From: Akkermansia sp.
GTDB taxonomy: Bacteria; Verrucomicrobiota; Verrucomicrobiia; Verrucomicrobiales; Akkermansiaceae
Length of the DNA stretch: 64,000 bases
Assembly (NCBI GenBank): GCA_030523775.1
Contig: JAUNHW010000009.1
Location: 1 to 64,000, forward strand
Direction of reading: 5' to 3'
The notes beneath the pieces were generated by a model. The model searched no databases. It had not been told where the DNA came from and saw only the letters and a program-made list of their open reading frames with translations. Position numbers and translations under genes: made by a program. This document shows, in pieces, positions 1-8,830 of this stretch (position 1 is the stretch's first letter; each line of letters opens with the position of its first letter).

Positions 1-82
1 TGTGGAATGTGGAATGTACAAATTGTCAGTCGCCTGCCACGGCGTAGCGCGTAGCGCGAAGACGGGTCAATTGTAAATCTAC
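1..82. repeat. End of a dispersed AT-rich intergenic repeat
   Basis: This non-coding stretch before recQ starts with a tandem GTGGAAT motif and carries CAAATTGTCA (19-28) and GTCAATTGTAAAT (66-78). The 13-mer GTCAATTGTAAAT recurs exactly at 61345-61357, and CAAATTGTCA recurs inside the element at 19128-19255. The GC-rich middle (GGCGTAGCGCGTAGCGCGAAG) resembles the inverted core of the 61.2 kb element. I read it as one member, cut by the window edge, of a repeat family found only between genes. Confidence 0.5.
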
Positions 83-83
83 C

Positions 84-1940
84 ATGGAGCTGAGCGCTGG
101 GCAGGAGCGGCGCGTGCTGGCGCTATTCGGCAAGGAGGGCTGGCGCAGCGCGCAGCGGGATTTGCTTGCGCTCGCCCTGCGCGGGGAGAACACGCTGGGC
201 GTGCTGCCCACCGGGCACGGCAAGAGCCTGTGCTACCAGGCAGCCGCCGTGCTGCTGGGCGGCGTGAGCGTGGTGGTATCCCCGCTCATCGCGCTCATGC
301 GCGACCAGAGTGAAGCGCTCGCGAAACTGGGCATTGCAGCCGCGCGGTTCGATTCCACGCTGGAGGATGCGCAGCGGGAGCGCGTGCTGCACGCCGTGGC
401 GGCAGGTGAGCTGCGCCTGCTGTTCGTGGCGCCGGAATCCCTGGAGAACCACGCGCTGCAGGAGGCGCTGGCGGCGGCAACGCTCAGCCTCTTTGTGGTG
501 GACGAGGCGCACTGCGTGTCCGAGTGGGGGCACAGTTTCCGCCCGGACTACCTGCGGCTGGCGCAGTGGGCGGCGCGGCGGCCCTTCCGCAGCGTGATGG
601 CGCTCACCGCCACCGCCACCACCCGCGTGCAGCGGGATCTGGCGCGCACCTTCCGCATTGCGCCGGAAAACATCATCACCCTGCCGCCGTACCGGCCCAA
701 CATCACACGTCTGGCCGCCACCCCGGCAGACCGCTTCACCGCGCTGGTGGATTTCCTGCAATCCGACAACGGCGCACACCTCCCCGCCATCGTCTACTGC
801 CGCGCCCGCAAGGAAACGGAGGCCCTGGCCGCGCGCCTGGCGGAACAGGGGTTCCGCGCTGCAGGATACCACGCCGGACAACCCGCAGAGCTGCGCGAAC
901 AACTGCAAGACGACTTCCTGGACAACAAGCTGCAGGTGCTCACCGCCACCATTGCCTTCGGCATGGGGGTGGACAAGCCGGATGTGCGCTCCGTGGTGCA
1001 CTACTGCGTGCCCGGCTCCCCGGAGGCCTATCTGCAGGAAAGCGGCCGCGCCGGGCGCGACGGCGCCCCCTGCACCAGCCTGGTGCTGCTCAACGCGGCA
1101 GACATACTGGATGCCCGCAACCGCATACGCGCCGCAGAGCCGGATGCGGAGGGCGTGCTGCGCAGCGCGCGCTGGATGCTTCCCACCGCGCGCAGGGTGG
1201 TGTCCTTCTGGGAGCTCACCACCTCCTGCGATGTGCCGGAGGACGTGCCCATGCGCATCCAGCAGCGCCTGGAGGATCTGCACGCCGTGGAGATGGAATC
1301 CTACGGCTGCAAATACTACAAGGTGAAACCCCTCTTCCCCCTGGCCACCATCCTGGACGGCCGCGATGCCGCGGAAACCGCGCGGCTGCAATGGCTGGAC
1401 GCGCACCGAGAGGGTGAGGTGGAGGATGCCGCCGATGCCTGGCAATGCAGCTACGCGGAAGCCATGGACCAGCTGCGCGAGTGCGAGGCCGCCGGCGAAT
1501 GGAAGCTCACCCTGCGCCAGCAAGCCGTGTGCCTGCGCGCCTCCGGCGCGGCAGATGCCCGCAGCGTGGCCGCAGAGCTCTCCGCATCCTACGCGCGCCG
1601 CCGGGAAGCCGACCTGGAGCGGCTGGCCACCCTGCTGCACATGCTCACCGCGCCCGCATGCATCAACGATTCGCTGCAACAGTACTTTTCAGACGAAGCC
1701 ATGCCGCCCTGCGGCCACTGCTCCGCATGCCTGCACCGCGTGCCATCCCTGCCGCCGCAGGAGCCCGCGCCCCCCTGCCCCACCGCCACCACCACGGCGG
1801 AGGAAATGCCGGAATTCGACCGCCCCGCGCAGCGCCGCCGCTTCCTGCTGGGCATCGCCTCCCCGGGAATCATGGCGCGCCGCCTCTGGGCTCACCCGCT
1901 CTACGCCTCCCGCACCGGCTCCCCGTGGGAGGAAATTTGA
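84..1940 (+). CDS. recQ: RecQ-family ATP-dependent DNA helicase
   Basis: This is a 3'-5' superfamily 2 helicase for recombination and stalled-fork repair. The 618 residues show Walker A as TGHGKS (43-48), with His where RecQ usually has Gly, DEAH at 140-143, a TATAT motif III, and the motif VI signature QESGRAGRDG. A Cys-rich RecQ C-terminal zinc site (CGHCSAC) lies near residue 545. No HRDC domain is evident and the Pro-rich tail is unrelated. The ATG at 84 gives a full N-terminus and follows a repeat. The gene stands alone; pflB follows after about 210 bases with its own promoter. The family call is firm. Whether it is the housekeeping RecQ or a second paralogue cannot be told from one locus. 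Confidence 0.93.
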   Translation: MELSAGQERRVLALFGKEGWRSAQRDLLALALRGENTLGVLPTGHGKSLCYQAAAVLLGGVSVVVSPLIALMRDQSEALAKLGIAAARFDSTLEDAQRERVLHAVAAGELRLLFVAPESLENHALQEALAAATLSLFVVDEAHCVSEWGHSFRPDYLRLAQWAARRPFRSVMALTATATTRVQRDLARTFRIAPENIITLPPYRPNITRLAATPADRFTALVDFLQSDNGAHLPAIVYCRARKETEALAARLAEQGFRAAGYHAGQPAELREQLQDDFLDNKLQVLTATIAFGMGVDKPDVRSVVHYCVPGSPEAYLQESGRAGRDGAPCTSLVLLNAADILDARNRIRAAEPDAEGVLRSARWMLPTARRVVSFWELTTSCDVPEDVPMRIQQRLEDLHAVEMESYGCKYYKVKPLFPLATILDGRDAAETARLQWLDAHREGEVEDAADAWQCSYAEAMDQLRECEAAGEWKLTLRQQAVCLRASGAADARSVAAELSASYARRREADLERLATLLHMLTAPACINDSLQQYFSDEAMPPCGHCSACLHRVPSLPPQEPAPPCPTATTTAEEMPEFDRPAQRRRFLLGIASPGIMARRLWAHPLYASRTGSPWEEI

Positions 1941-2010
1941 ACGCGCCATACCGGTTATTCAAGAAAAGAGTGGAATAATTCCAAAATTTTGTCAACGGGA
2001 TGATTTGAGC

Positions 2011-2040
2011 TTGACCGCCGCGCGCCCGCAGTGTTAGAAT
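2011..2040 (+). promoter_or_regulatory. sigma70-type promoter of pflB
   Basis: TTGACC (2011-2016), an 18-base spacer and TAGAAT (2035-2040) form a good -35/-10 pair. It predicts a start site near 2047, so the upstream in-frame ATG at 2039 lies before the transcript and the pflB start must be further down at 2153, leaving a leader of about 105 bases. Confidence 0.7.
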
Positions 2041-2152
2041 GCTTGGTGAGTTAAGGACAGGCCCCGCCCGCGGGGTTCGCTGCGCTTCCGCTGCCGGATG
2101 GCATGCACGCTTGCGCCGCCATGTCTCAAGAATTCAACAAAAAACTATTGCA

Positions 2153-4420
2153 ATGAAACTAAAAGACATACCGCATTACGAGCAGTGGAACGGCTTCGAG
2201 GGCCGCATCTGGAAAGAGGAAGTGAACGTGCGCGACTTCATCCAGAAGAACTACAAGAACTACGACGGCGACGAATCGTTCCTGGCCGGCCCCACGGAAG
2301 CCACGGACAAGCTGTGGGGCGCCCTGCAGAAGCTGCAGAAGGAAGAGCGCGCCAAGGGCGGCGTGCTGGACTGCGAGACGGAGGTGGTGAGCACCCTCAC
2401 CTCCTACGGCCCCGGCTACATCGACGAATCGATGAAGGACCTGGAGAAGGTTGTGGGCCTGCAGACGGACAAGCCGCTCAAGCGCGCGTTCATGCCGTTC
2501 GGCGGCATCAAGATGGCCGTGCAGGCCGCGGAGAACTACGGCTACACCGTGAACCCGGAGCTCAAGCGCATCTTCACAGAGTACACCACCACGCACAATG
2601 ACGCCGTGTTCGCCGCCTACACCCCGGAAATGCGCCTCGCCCGCAAGACCCACATCGTCACCGGCCTGCCGGACACCTACGGCCGCGGCCGTATCGTGGG
2701 CGACTACCGCCGCGTGGCCCTGTACGGCATCGACTACCTGATTGCCGCCAAGCAGGAGGACCTGCTCAACTGCGGCTGCGGCAACATGTACGACGACGTC
2801 ATCCGCCAGCGCCAGGAGATCTCCATGCAGATCAAGGCGCTCAACGAGATGAAGCAGATGGCGCAGGCCTACGGGTACGACATCTCGCAGCCCGCCAAGA
2901 ACGCGCACGAGGCCTGCCAGTGGCTCTACTTCGGCTACCTGGCCGCCGTGAAGACCCAGAACGGCGCCGCCATGAGCGTGGGCCGCATCTCCACCTTCCT
3001 GGACATCTACTTCACACGCGATTTGGAGAACGGCACCCTCACCGAGGAACAGGCGCAGGAAATCATCGACCACATGGTCATGAAGTTCCGCATGGTCAAA
3101 TTCGCCCGCATCCCGTCCTACAACGAGCTCTTCTCCGGTGACCCCACCTGGGCCACGCTGGAAGTGGGCGGCACCGGGCTGGACGGCCGCAGCATGGTCA
3201 CCAAGACGGACTTCCGCTTCCTGCACACCCTGGAGAACATGGGGCCCTCCCCGGAACCGAACCTGACCGTGCTCTACTCCCCGCGCCTCAACGAGAGCTT
3301 CAAGCGCTACGCCGCCAAGGTCTCCGTGGCCACCAGCTCCATCCAGTACGAGAACGACGACGTGATGAAGCCCGTGTGGGGCGACGACTACTCCATCTGC
3401 TGCTGCGTGTCCGCCACGCAGACCGGCAAGGAGATTCAGTTCTTCGGCGCGCGCGCCAACCTGGGCAAGGCCCTGCTCTACGCCTTCAACGGCGGGTTCG
3501 ACGAGAAGCACCGCATCCAGTGCGGGCCCAAGACCGAGCCCATCACCAGCGAGTACGCCGATTTTGACGAGGTGATGCAGAAGTACGACTTCTGGCTGGA
3601 CTGGATTGCCGACATCTACGTGAATGTGCTCAACCTCATTCACTACATGCACGACAAGTACTACTACGAGGCCGCGGAGATGGCGCTCATCGACACCGAC
3701 GTGCGCCGCACCTTCGCCACCGGCATCGCCGGCTTCTCCCACGTCATCGACTCCCTGAGCGCCATCAAGTACGCCAAGGTGAAGATCCTGCGCGACGCGG
3801 AGGGCATCACCACCGGGTTCGAGGTGGAGGGCGACTTCCCGAAGTACGGCAACGACGACGACCGCGCGGACGAAATCGGCGTGTGGCTGCTCAAGACCTT
3901 CGTGGAGAAGGTGCGCCGCCGCCACACCTACCGCAACAGCACCGCCACCACCTCCATCCTCACCATCACCTCCAACGTGGTGTACGGCGAGGCCACCGGC
4001 GCCATGCCGAACGGACGCCCCGCCTGGACGCCGTTCTCCCCCGGCGCCTCCCCCTCCTACGGCGCGGAGCAGAACGGTCTGCTGGCCTCCCTCAACAGCG
4101 TGGCCAAGATTCCGTACCACTGGTCGCTCGACGGCATCTCCAACACCCAGACCATCAACCCGGATGCCCTGGGCCACACGGAGGACGAGCGCGTGACCAA
4201 CCTGGTGCAGGTGATGGACGGCTACTTCAGCCAGGGTGCGCACCACCTGAACGTGAACGTGTTCGGCGTGGAGAAGCTGCTGGACGCCCAGGCCCACCCG
4301 GAGAAGGAGGAGTACGCCAACTTCACCATCCGCGTTTCCGGATACGCCGTGAAGTTCATCGACCTCACCAAGAAGCAGCAGGACGACGTGATCGCGCGCA
4401 CCTGCCACAAGACGCTCTAA
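2153..4420 (+). CDS. pflB: Pyruvate formate-lyase (formate C-acetyltransferase)
   Basis: A glycyl-radical enzyme that splits pyruvate with CoA into acetyl-CoA and formate in the anaerobic cytoplasm. The 755-residue product matches the usual PflB length. The adjacent catalytic cysteines sit in SICCCVSA (Cys416-418; the E. coli pair is 418/419). The glycyl-radical loop RVSGYAVKF puts the radical at Gly730, close to the C-terminus as expected. The start at 2153 (MKLKDIPHY) was chosen because a promoter -10 box overlaps the upstream alternative. The activating enzyme follows 61 bases downstream, separated by a perfect hairpin. Presence of PFL points to mixed-acid fermentation. Confidence 0.97.
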   Translation: MKLKDIPHYEQWNGFEGRIWKEEVNVRDFIQKNYKNYDGDESFLAGPTEATDKLWGALQKLQKEERAKGGVLDCETEVVSTLTSYGPGYIDESMKDLEKVVGLQTDKPLKRAFMPFGGIKMAVQAAENYGYTVNPELKRIFTEYTTTHNDAVFAAYTPEMRLARKTHIVTGLPDTYGRGRIVGDYRRVALYGIDYLIAAKQEDLLNCGCGNMYDDVIRQRQEISMQIKALNEMKQMAQAYGYDISQPAKNAHEACQWLYFGYLAAVKTQNGAAMSVGRISTFLDIYFTRDLENGTLTEEQAQEIIDHMVMKFRMVKFARIPSYNELFSGDPTWATLEVGGTGLDGRSMVTKTDFRFLHTLENMGPSPEPNLTVLYSPRLNESFKRYAAKVSVATSSIQYENDDVMKPVWGDDYSICCCVSATQTGKEIQFFGARANLGKALLYAFNGGFDEKHRIQCGPKTEPITSEYADFDEVMQKYDFWLDWIADIYVNVLNLIHYMHDKYYYEAAEMALIDTDVRRTFATGIAGFSHVIDSLSAIKYAKVKILRDAEGITTGFEVEGDFPKYGNDDDRADEIGVWLLKTFVEKVRRRHTYRNSTATTSILTITSNVVYGEATGAMPNGRPAWTPFSPGASPSYGAEQNGLLASLNSVAKIPYHWSLDGISNTQTINPDALGHTEDERVTNLVQVMDGYFSQGAHHLNVNVFGVEKLLDAQAHPEKEEYANFTIRVSGYAVKFIDLTKKQQDDVIARTCHKTL

Positions 4421-4429
4421 CCCCAACCC

Positions 4430-4465
4430 GCGGGCGCAGGCGTGGATTTCCGCACCTGCGCCCGC
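4430..4465 (+). promoter_or_regulatory. Intercistronic stem-loop between pflB and pflA
   Basis: GCGGGCGCAGG (4430-4440) pairs perfectly with CCTGCGCCCGC (4455-4465) around a 14-base loop. No T-run follows, so it looks less like a full terminator than an attenuating or mRNA-stabilising hairpin that would give more pflB than pflA. That role is inferred. Confidence 0.55.
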
Positions 4466-4481
4466 ATTGTCTCTATACCAC

Positions 4482-5213
4482 ATGCCGGATATCAAGGGCC
4501 GCATCAGCAAGCTGGAAACCTTCGGCCTGGTGGACGGGCCGGGCGTGCGCTTCGTCGCCTTCACCCAGGGCTGCCGCATGCGCTGCAAGTTCTGCCACAA
4601 CCCGGAAACCTGGAAGCTGGACGGCGACGCGGAGGAGTGGTCCGCGCAGGACCTCTTCAACCGCGCCTACCGCTACCGCAACTACTGGGGCAAGAACGGC
4701 GGCATCACCGTCAGCGGCGGGGAACCCCTCGTGCAGGTGGATTTCGTGGCGGAGCTCTTCCGACTCGCCAAGGAAAAGGGCGTGCACACCACGCTGGACA
4801 CCGCCGGCAACCCCTTCACCACAGAGGAGCCCTTCTATGCCTCCTTCTGCAGGCTCATGGAGTACACGGACCTGGTGATGCTGGATCTCAAGCACATGGA
4901 CGCGGAGGCACACCGCGAGCTCACCGGGCGCGACAACGCCAACATCCTGGAGATGGCGCGCTGGCTCTCCGACCACGGCAAACCCATGTGGATACGCCGC
5001 GTGCTCGTGCCCGGCATATCAGACGACCCCGCGGAGCTGCAGCGCTGCCGGGAATTCATCGATTCCCTGAAAACCGTGGAGCGCGTGGAAATCCTTCCCT
5101 ACCACACCCTGGCCACCGCCAAGTGGGAGCAGTTGGGCATCCCCTACCCGCTGGACGGCGTGCCCACACCCACCGCGGAGCAGGTGAAGGCGGCAGAGAA
5201 GATTTTGTGTTGA
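4482..5213 (+). CDS. pflA: Pyruvate formate-lyase activating enzyme (radical SAM)
   Basis: This radical SAM enzyme installs the glycyl radical on PflB using S-adenosylmethionine and a 4Fe-4S cluster. The 243-residue protein has the cluster motif CRMRCKFC (CX3CX2C) near residue 35, followed by HNPETW and the SAM-binding GGEPL segment, all typical of PflA. The length is close to the 246 residues of E. coli PflA. I chose the ATG at 4482 (MPDIKGRI); a TTG five codons upstream is possible. The gene lies in the same orientation 61 bases after pflB, so the two probably share the pflB promoter. Confidence 0.95.
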   Translation: MPDIKGRISKLETFGLVDGPGVRFVAFTQGCRMRCKFCHNPETWKLDGDAEEWSAQDLFNRAYRYRNYWGKNGGITVSGGEPLVQVDFVAELFRLAKEKGVHTTLDTAGNPFTTEEPFYASFCRLMEYTDLVMLDLKHMDAEAHRELTGRDNANILEMARWLSDHGKPMWIRRVLVPGISDDPAELQRCREFIDSLKTVERVEILPYHTLATAKWEQLGIPYPLDGVPTPTAEQVKAAEKILC

Positions 5214-5235
5214 GATTACCCAGTGCGTGAGTCCA

Positions 5236-5275
5236 TTTAGGATTTAGAATTTAAAATTTAGAATTTGGGATTTGT
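5236..5275. repeat. AT-rich repeat after pflA
   Basis: A very AT-rich run in a GC-rich genome, built from ATTTAGAATTT-like units in near-palindromic order and ending in ATTTGGGATT (5263-5272). The same 10-mer closes the repeat at 6009-6043. It lies just upstream of the promoter of the next lipoprotein gene. Confidence 0.4.
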
Positions 5276-5304
5276 GCACACCCGCGCGTGCACGCGATTT
5301 GGCA

Positions 5305-5332
5305 TTGACATCCGCGTGGAAACGCGTACATT
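5305..5332 (+). promoter_or_regulatory. Promoter of the Pro/Ala-rich lipoprotein gene
   Basis: A consensus TTGACA (5305-5310), a 16-base spacer and TACATT (5327-5332). The predicted start near 5339 leaves about 21 bases of leader before the ATG at 5360. Confidence 0.7.
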
Positions 5333-5359
5333 GTCAGGTAGCTACAAGCCAGTTCCGCC

Positions 5360-5995
5360 ATGAAAACATCCTTTTTCTGTGCAACAGCTTTGATGGGAAT
5401 CACCCTGTGCTCCTGCGTGCGCGTCACGCCCGGCGTGCCCGACATGCCGTACAACGCCGCCCAGTACGCGCACCGCGATGTGCAGCCCGCTCCGGCACCC
5501 GTTGCCGCGCCCACCGCGGCGCCGACCACGCCCGCGACCGCCCCCGCGCCCACCGCGCCGGCGGTGCAGAAACCCGCCACGCCGGCTCCCGCTCCCGTGG
5601 CGGACACCACGAAGCCGCTCGACCTGACCCAGCCGATTGCACCGGTGGAACCGAAGCCCGCACCCGCTCCTGTGGTGACGACTCCCGAACCCACCCCCGC
5701 CCCGGCTCCCGTGACGGCGCCGGAACCCAAGCCCGCGCCCGCTTCCAGCGGCATCACCACGCCGGATAGCGGCGTGACACCGCCTCCCGCCATCACGACG
5801 GAAGCCCCCAAGAAGATCACCAACAAGGGCGGCCACATTCCCACCGCCATGCGCGTGGAGGGCGACCCCACACGCGTGTACAACCCGCTGGATCCCAGCA
5901 AGACCATCCGCATCATCGACAAGAACGGCAATCCCTTCCCCAGCGGCAAGGAGCTGAAAGTGCGCGGCACGGATTACCACTTCTACGTGCCATAA
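5360..5995 (+). CDS. Pro/Ala-rich lipoprotein of unknown function
   Basis: I do not recognise a family. The 211-residue product has a lipoprotein signal peptide with a hydrophobic core and lipobox LCSC, putting the lipidated Cys at residue 20. Then comes a long low-complexity linker (about residues 35-145) of Pro, Ala and Lys, with repeated PAPAP and EPKPAPA units that would be extended and could cross the periplasm or peptidoglycan. A short, compositionally normal C-terminal region (about 155-211) is probably the folded part. The gene has its own strong promoter and is flanked on both sides by AT-rich repeats. A structural link between membrane and wall is a guess from architecture only. Confidence 0.7.
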   Translation: MKTSFFCATALMGITLCSCVRVTPGVPDMPYNAAQYAHRDVQPAPAPVAAPTAAPTTPATAPAPTAPAVQKPATPAPAPVADTTKPLDLTQPIAPVEPKPAPAPVVTTPEPTPAPAPVTAPEPKPAPASSGITTPDSGVTPPPAITTEAPKKITNKGGHIPTAMRVEGDPTRVYNPLDPSKTIRIIDKNGNPFPSGKELKVRGTDYHFYVP

Positions 5996-6008
5996 AGCAC
6001 CAAGGATT

Positions 6009-6043
6009 TACTAGGTACTATGTACTAGGTACTATTTGGGATT
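6009..6043. repeat. Tandem direct repeat TACTAGGTACTAT x2
   Basis: The 13-mer TACTAGGTACTAT occurs at 6009-6021 and again at 6023-6035, and is followed by ATTTGGGATT (6034-6043), which also ends the AT-rich repeat at 5236-5275. It fills the short gap between a lipoprotein stop and the tyrA start. Confidence 0.5.
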
Positions 6044-6048
6044 AGCGA

Positions 6049-6921
6049 ATGGCTGTCACGACTGTTACACTCTTGGGCTGCGGATTGCTGGGCGGCTCCA
6101 TTGCCCTGGCGGCGCGCGACGCGCTGCCTGAAACAACCGTGCGCATCTGGGCACGGCGTGAGGAAACCCTGCAGTACGCGCGGGAACACGGATTCTCCCA
6201 ACACACCTACACGGATTTGCAGGAGGCCGTGCGCGGCGCGCAGCTCGTCATCCTCGCCACGCCCATCGCCGCCTTCCAGGAGCTCGCGGAGCGCATGCTC
6301 CCCGCGCTCGGCAGCGACACCATCGTCACGGACATCGGCTCCGTGAAGGCCTATGTGCACCGCACCACGGGGGCGTGGCTCGCGGAGCGCGGCCACTGCT
6401 TCATCGGCTCCCACCCCATGGCGGGAACGGAGTTCACGGGCATTGAGAACGCGCAGGAGGACCTGCTGCTGGGCGCCACCGTGGCTATCACCAACCCGCA
6501 CGGCGCAAGCACTGAGCAGGTGGCGCGGCTGGAATCCTTCTGGCAGGGCATTGGCTGCAGCACCTACCGCCTGGAACCCGTGCACCACGACCAGGCCGTG
6601 GCGCGCATCTCCCACGTGCCGCACATTCTGGCGGGGCTCTGCGCCCGCACCGCCGTGGCGGGAGAGGTGCCGCGCGCCAACCTGCAGCGCCTGGCCGCCA
6701 GCGGATTCCGCGACACCACGCGCGTGTGCTCCGGCCCGGCTGCCATGTGGGCGGACATCCTTTGGGAAAACGATTCCGCCATCCGCGCCACGCTGCAGGA
6801 TTGCGTGGCAGACCTGCACCACCTCATCTACCTGCTGGAAATCCAGGACAAGGCCGCGGTGCAGAAATGGCTGGAAGACGCCACCGGGGCGCGCCGGGAT
6901 ATCCGCAAGAAGCGGTACTAG
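6049..6921 (+). CDS. tyrA: Prephenate/arogenate dehydrogenase
   Basis: It oxidatively decarboxylates prephenate (or arogenate) to the tyrosine precursor with NAD(P)+. The 290-residue protein starts with a Rossmann nucleotide-binding motif GCGLLGGS (10-17). The prephenate dehydrogenase signature GSHPMAGTE lies near residue 123 and an all-helical dimerisation domain follows. There is no chorismate mutase or ACT domain, so this is the stand-alone dehydrogenase type. The start at 6049 sits directly behind a direct repeat and no clear ribosome site is seen. A strong hairpin at 6938-6971 separates it from the convergent tmRNA gene. Substrate preference between prephenate and arogenate cannot be read from the sequence. 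Confidence 0.9.
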   Translation: MAVTTVTLLGCGLLGGSIALAARDALPETTVRIWARREETLQYAREHGFSQHTYTDLQEAVRGAQLVILATPIAAFQELAERMLPALGSDTIVTDIGSVKAYVHRTTGAWLAERGHCFIGSHPMAGTEFTGIENAQEDLLLGATVAITNPHGASTEQVARLESFWQGIGCSTYRLEPVHHDQAVARISHVPHILAGLCARTAVAGEVPRANLQRLAASGFRDTTRVCSGPAAMWADILWENDSAIRATLQDCVADLHHLIYLLEIQDKAAVQKWLEDATGARRDIRKKRY

Positions 6922-6937
6922 GCACCCGGAAACGCAA

Positions 6938-6971
6938 CAACCGCCGGGCCCCGTGGCGGGGCGGGCGGTTG
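6938..6971. terminator. Hairpin between convergent tyrA and ssrA
   Basis: CAACCGCC (6938-6945) pairs with GGCGGTTG (6964-6971), with a further CCCCG/CGGGG helix inside. It sits between the ends of tyrA (plus) and the tmRNA gene (minus) and probably terminates both. No long T-run is present. Confidence 0.55.
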
Positions 6972-6979
6972 CGCTGGAA

Positions 6980-7337
6980 TGGAGGCGAGGGGGGTCGAAC
7001 CCCTGTCCTGGACACCGTTGATGCAAGCATCTCCATGTTCAGACGCAGATTGCTGCTCTCACCGGTGCTCCGCTCTGCGTCAGCCTTGCACCAAGCCAGA
7101 CACCTGTGGGTGTCGCCACCGGCGCGGTGTCCCCGCCGGAGGGCAGCCTACTGAGCTGAGATCCGCACCCCTAGTAGGCGTCGGGGCTTGGATCCGGTTG
7201 CGTGTGTTACGCAGCCATGGCGTATTCGTTATTGGAATAGGCACTTAATGTTTTGAGCGGCTTTTAAGGAGGCCAGCCGTTCAACCTCCACATGCAGCCG
7301 GCATCTCGAGTGTTCAGTCGAAACCAAAGACGCCCCC
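6980..7337 (-). ncRNA. ssrA: tmRNA (transfer-messenger RNA)
   Basis: This RNA rescues stalled ribosomes and tags the nascent peptide. Read on the minus strand, the 5' end GGGGGCG (7337-7331) pairs with CGCCTCC near the 3' end (6987-6981) to make the tRNA-like acceptor. The 5' side has TTTGGTTTCGACTG and the 3' side has a T-arm with GGGTTCGACCCC. The tag frame (about 7247-7212) reads AYSNNEYAMAA and then TAA, so the degradation tag ends in AMAA rather than the common ALAA. Length is about 358 bases. The CCA end is not encoded. The tRNA-Arg gene lies just upstream on the same strand and has the only clear promoter, so the two may be cotranscribed. Confidence 0.93.
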
Positions 7338-7423
7338 GTGTATGTGCACATGCCCGGCCCAAGAGGACGCGGCAGGCAACCTGGTGACAGTTGCGGCGGT
7401 GTCATAGGGCTTGGCAGGTGTAG

Positions 7424-7497
7424 CACGCCGGCAGGGATTCGAACCCCGAACCTTCTGATCCGTAGTCAGATGCTCTATCCAATTGAGCTACCGGCGC
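7424..7497 (-). tRNA. tRNA-Arg (anticodon ACG)
   Basis: Read on the minus strand, acceptor GCGCCGG (7497-7491) pairs with CCGGCGT (7431-7425), with one G-U pair. The D-arm, the anticodon loop CTACGGA with anticodon ACG, and the T-arm GGGGTTCGAATCCC are all canonical. The discriminator is G and CCA is not encoded. A consensus promoter lies 32 bases upstream. Confidence 0.95.
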
Positions 7498-7528
7498 ATC
7501 CCGAAGGAACCGCAATTGCGGTGCGCAA

Positions 7529-7556
7529 ACTATAGCAAACTTTGCGGGCGCGTCAA
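7529..7556 (-). promoter_or_regulatory. Promoter of tRNA-Arg (and possibly ssrA)
   Basis: On the minus strand TTGACG (7556-7551), a 16-base spacer and TATAGT (7534-7529). The region just upstream is AT-rich with A/T tracts (7561-7593), resembling the UP element of strong stable-RNA promoters. Confidence 0.75.
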
Positions 7557-7600
7557 GGCTTTTTTTGCAAATTTTGCCAAAATTAGCAAAAAAAGCGGCA

Positions 7601-8809
7601 TCAACCCAGCCGCCCGGCGTAGTCGTCATAGCAGAACCGGCGCACGCAATCGATGGAGCCGTCCGCGCGCAGGAGACAGATGTCCGGGTGGGGAACACCG
7701 TTGAAATGGGTGGTTTTCACCATGGTGTAGTGCGCCATGTCGTCCAGCACCAGCACATCCCCGGCATGCAGGGGGGCATCGAACGAGTAGTCGCCGAGCA
7801 CATCCCCGGCCAGGCAGGTGGGGCCGCCCAGGCGGTAGGTGTGCGGCTTTTCCCCGGCGGAGCCGGCCAGGGCATAGGTTTCACCCTGCAGGCAGACGGC
7901 GGGCTGCGGCGCCCCGGCGGTGCCCTGCCCGGCATGCACGGCGAAGACATCCGGGCGGTAGGGCATTTCCAGCACATCCGGCATGTGGGCGCTGGCGCTG
8001 GCATCCAGGATGGCGTGGCGGTATCCCAGGCTCTCGAACACATCCAGCACGCGTGCACGCAGGACGCCAGTGTGGATGGCCCAGGCCTCCCCCGGCTCCA
8101 GGTACACTTGCAGGCCGTAGGCGGCGCGGATTTCGCGCAGCAGGGAGATGAGCGCGGGGCGGTCGTAGAACGGCTTGGTGATCCAGTGGCCGCCGCCCAG
8201 GTTCAGGTAGCGCAGGGAGCCGCCGCGCAGCAGGTGCCCGCATGATTTTTCAAATGCGCGGAAGGTATCCACCAGCTCCTGCGCGCCCTGCTCGCAGAGG
8301 GTGTGGAAGTGCAGGCCGGAAATGCCGCGCAGGGCATCCGCCCCGGCCTGTTCCAGCTCCTGCGGGGGAATGCCCAGGCGGGAGCCGGGCACGCAGGGAT
8401 CGTACAGCGGGGTGTGGCCGGTGGAGTGGCAGGGGTTGATGCGCAGGCCGAAAAGCACCTCCCCGGCCTTGGCGCGCGGGTGCTCCAGGCAGAGGGAGCG
8501 GAAGCGCAGCCACTGGGGCACGCTGTTGAAATCGATGTGCGCGGCGAAGTCCAGCAGCTCGCGCAGCTCCTCCTCTTGGTAGGCGGGGGAGAATACCGCC
8601 ACCTCACCGCCCAGGCTGCGCGCCAGGCGCGCCTCGTACAGGCCGCTCGCGCAGGAGCCGTGGGCATACGGGCGCAGCGCCTGCAGCGCGGCGGTGCAGG
8701 CAAACGCCTTGAGCGCCACCAGCATGCGCGCCCCGGCGGCATCCCCCACCTGGCGCAGGATGCGCGCATTGCGCTCCAGCGCGGCGGGGGATATCAGGAA
8801 CCGGGCCAC
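7601..8809 (-). CDS. nspC: Carboxynorspermidine/carboxyspermidine decarboxylase
   Basis: A PLP-dependent decarboxylase of the alanine-racemase fold that makes spermidine or norspermidine from the carboxylated precursor in the Vibrio-type polyamine route. In 402 residues, the PLP lysine is Lys34 in VALKAF. The substrate and PLP-phosphate segments include LNLGGGHW and the conserved GPTCLAGD block, which separates NspC from diaminopimelate decarboxylases. The start is GTG at 8809; no better in-frame start precedes it. It lies 21 bases after a TPR lipoprotein gene and is probably cotranscribed with it. The partner carboxy(nor)spermidine dehydrogenase is not in the window. Confidence 0.92.
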   Translation of the reverse strand: MARFLISPAALERNARILRQVGDAAGARMLVALKAFACTAALQALRPYAHGSCASGLYEARLARSLGGEVAVFSPAYQEEELRELLDFAAHIDFNSVPQWLRFRSLCLEHPRAKAGEVLFGLRINPCHSTGHTPLYDPCVPGSRLGIPPQELEQAGADALRGISGLHFHTLCEQGAQELVDTFRAFEKSCGHLLRGGSLRYLNLGGGHWITKPFYDRPALISLLREIRAAYGLQVYLEPGEAWAIHTGVLRARVLDVFESLGYRHAILDASASAHMPDVLEMPYRPDVFAVHAGQGTAGAPQPAVCLQGETYALAGSAGEKPHTYRLGGPTCLAGDVLGDYSFDAPLHAGDVLVLDDMAHYTMVKTTHFNGVPHPDICLLRADGSIDCVRRFCYDDYAGRLG

Positions 8810-8830
8810 GGCGCGCGGGCAATCAATCCG

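Noticed and set aside
2159..4660. Long minus-strand open frame opposite pflB
   Set aside because: Antisense shadow of a highly GC-biased gene. The translated product is Val/Leu/Gly/His repeats without motifs.
5272..5769. Plus-strand frame overlapping the Pro/Ala-rich lipoprotein
   Set aside because: It is a frame shadow of the low-complexity Pro/Ala region and begins upstream of the promoter -35 box.
6009..6035. Possible CRISPR-like direct repeat
   Set aside because: Only two copies, with a single base between them and no spacers or cas genes. No CRISPR array was seen anywhere in the window.
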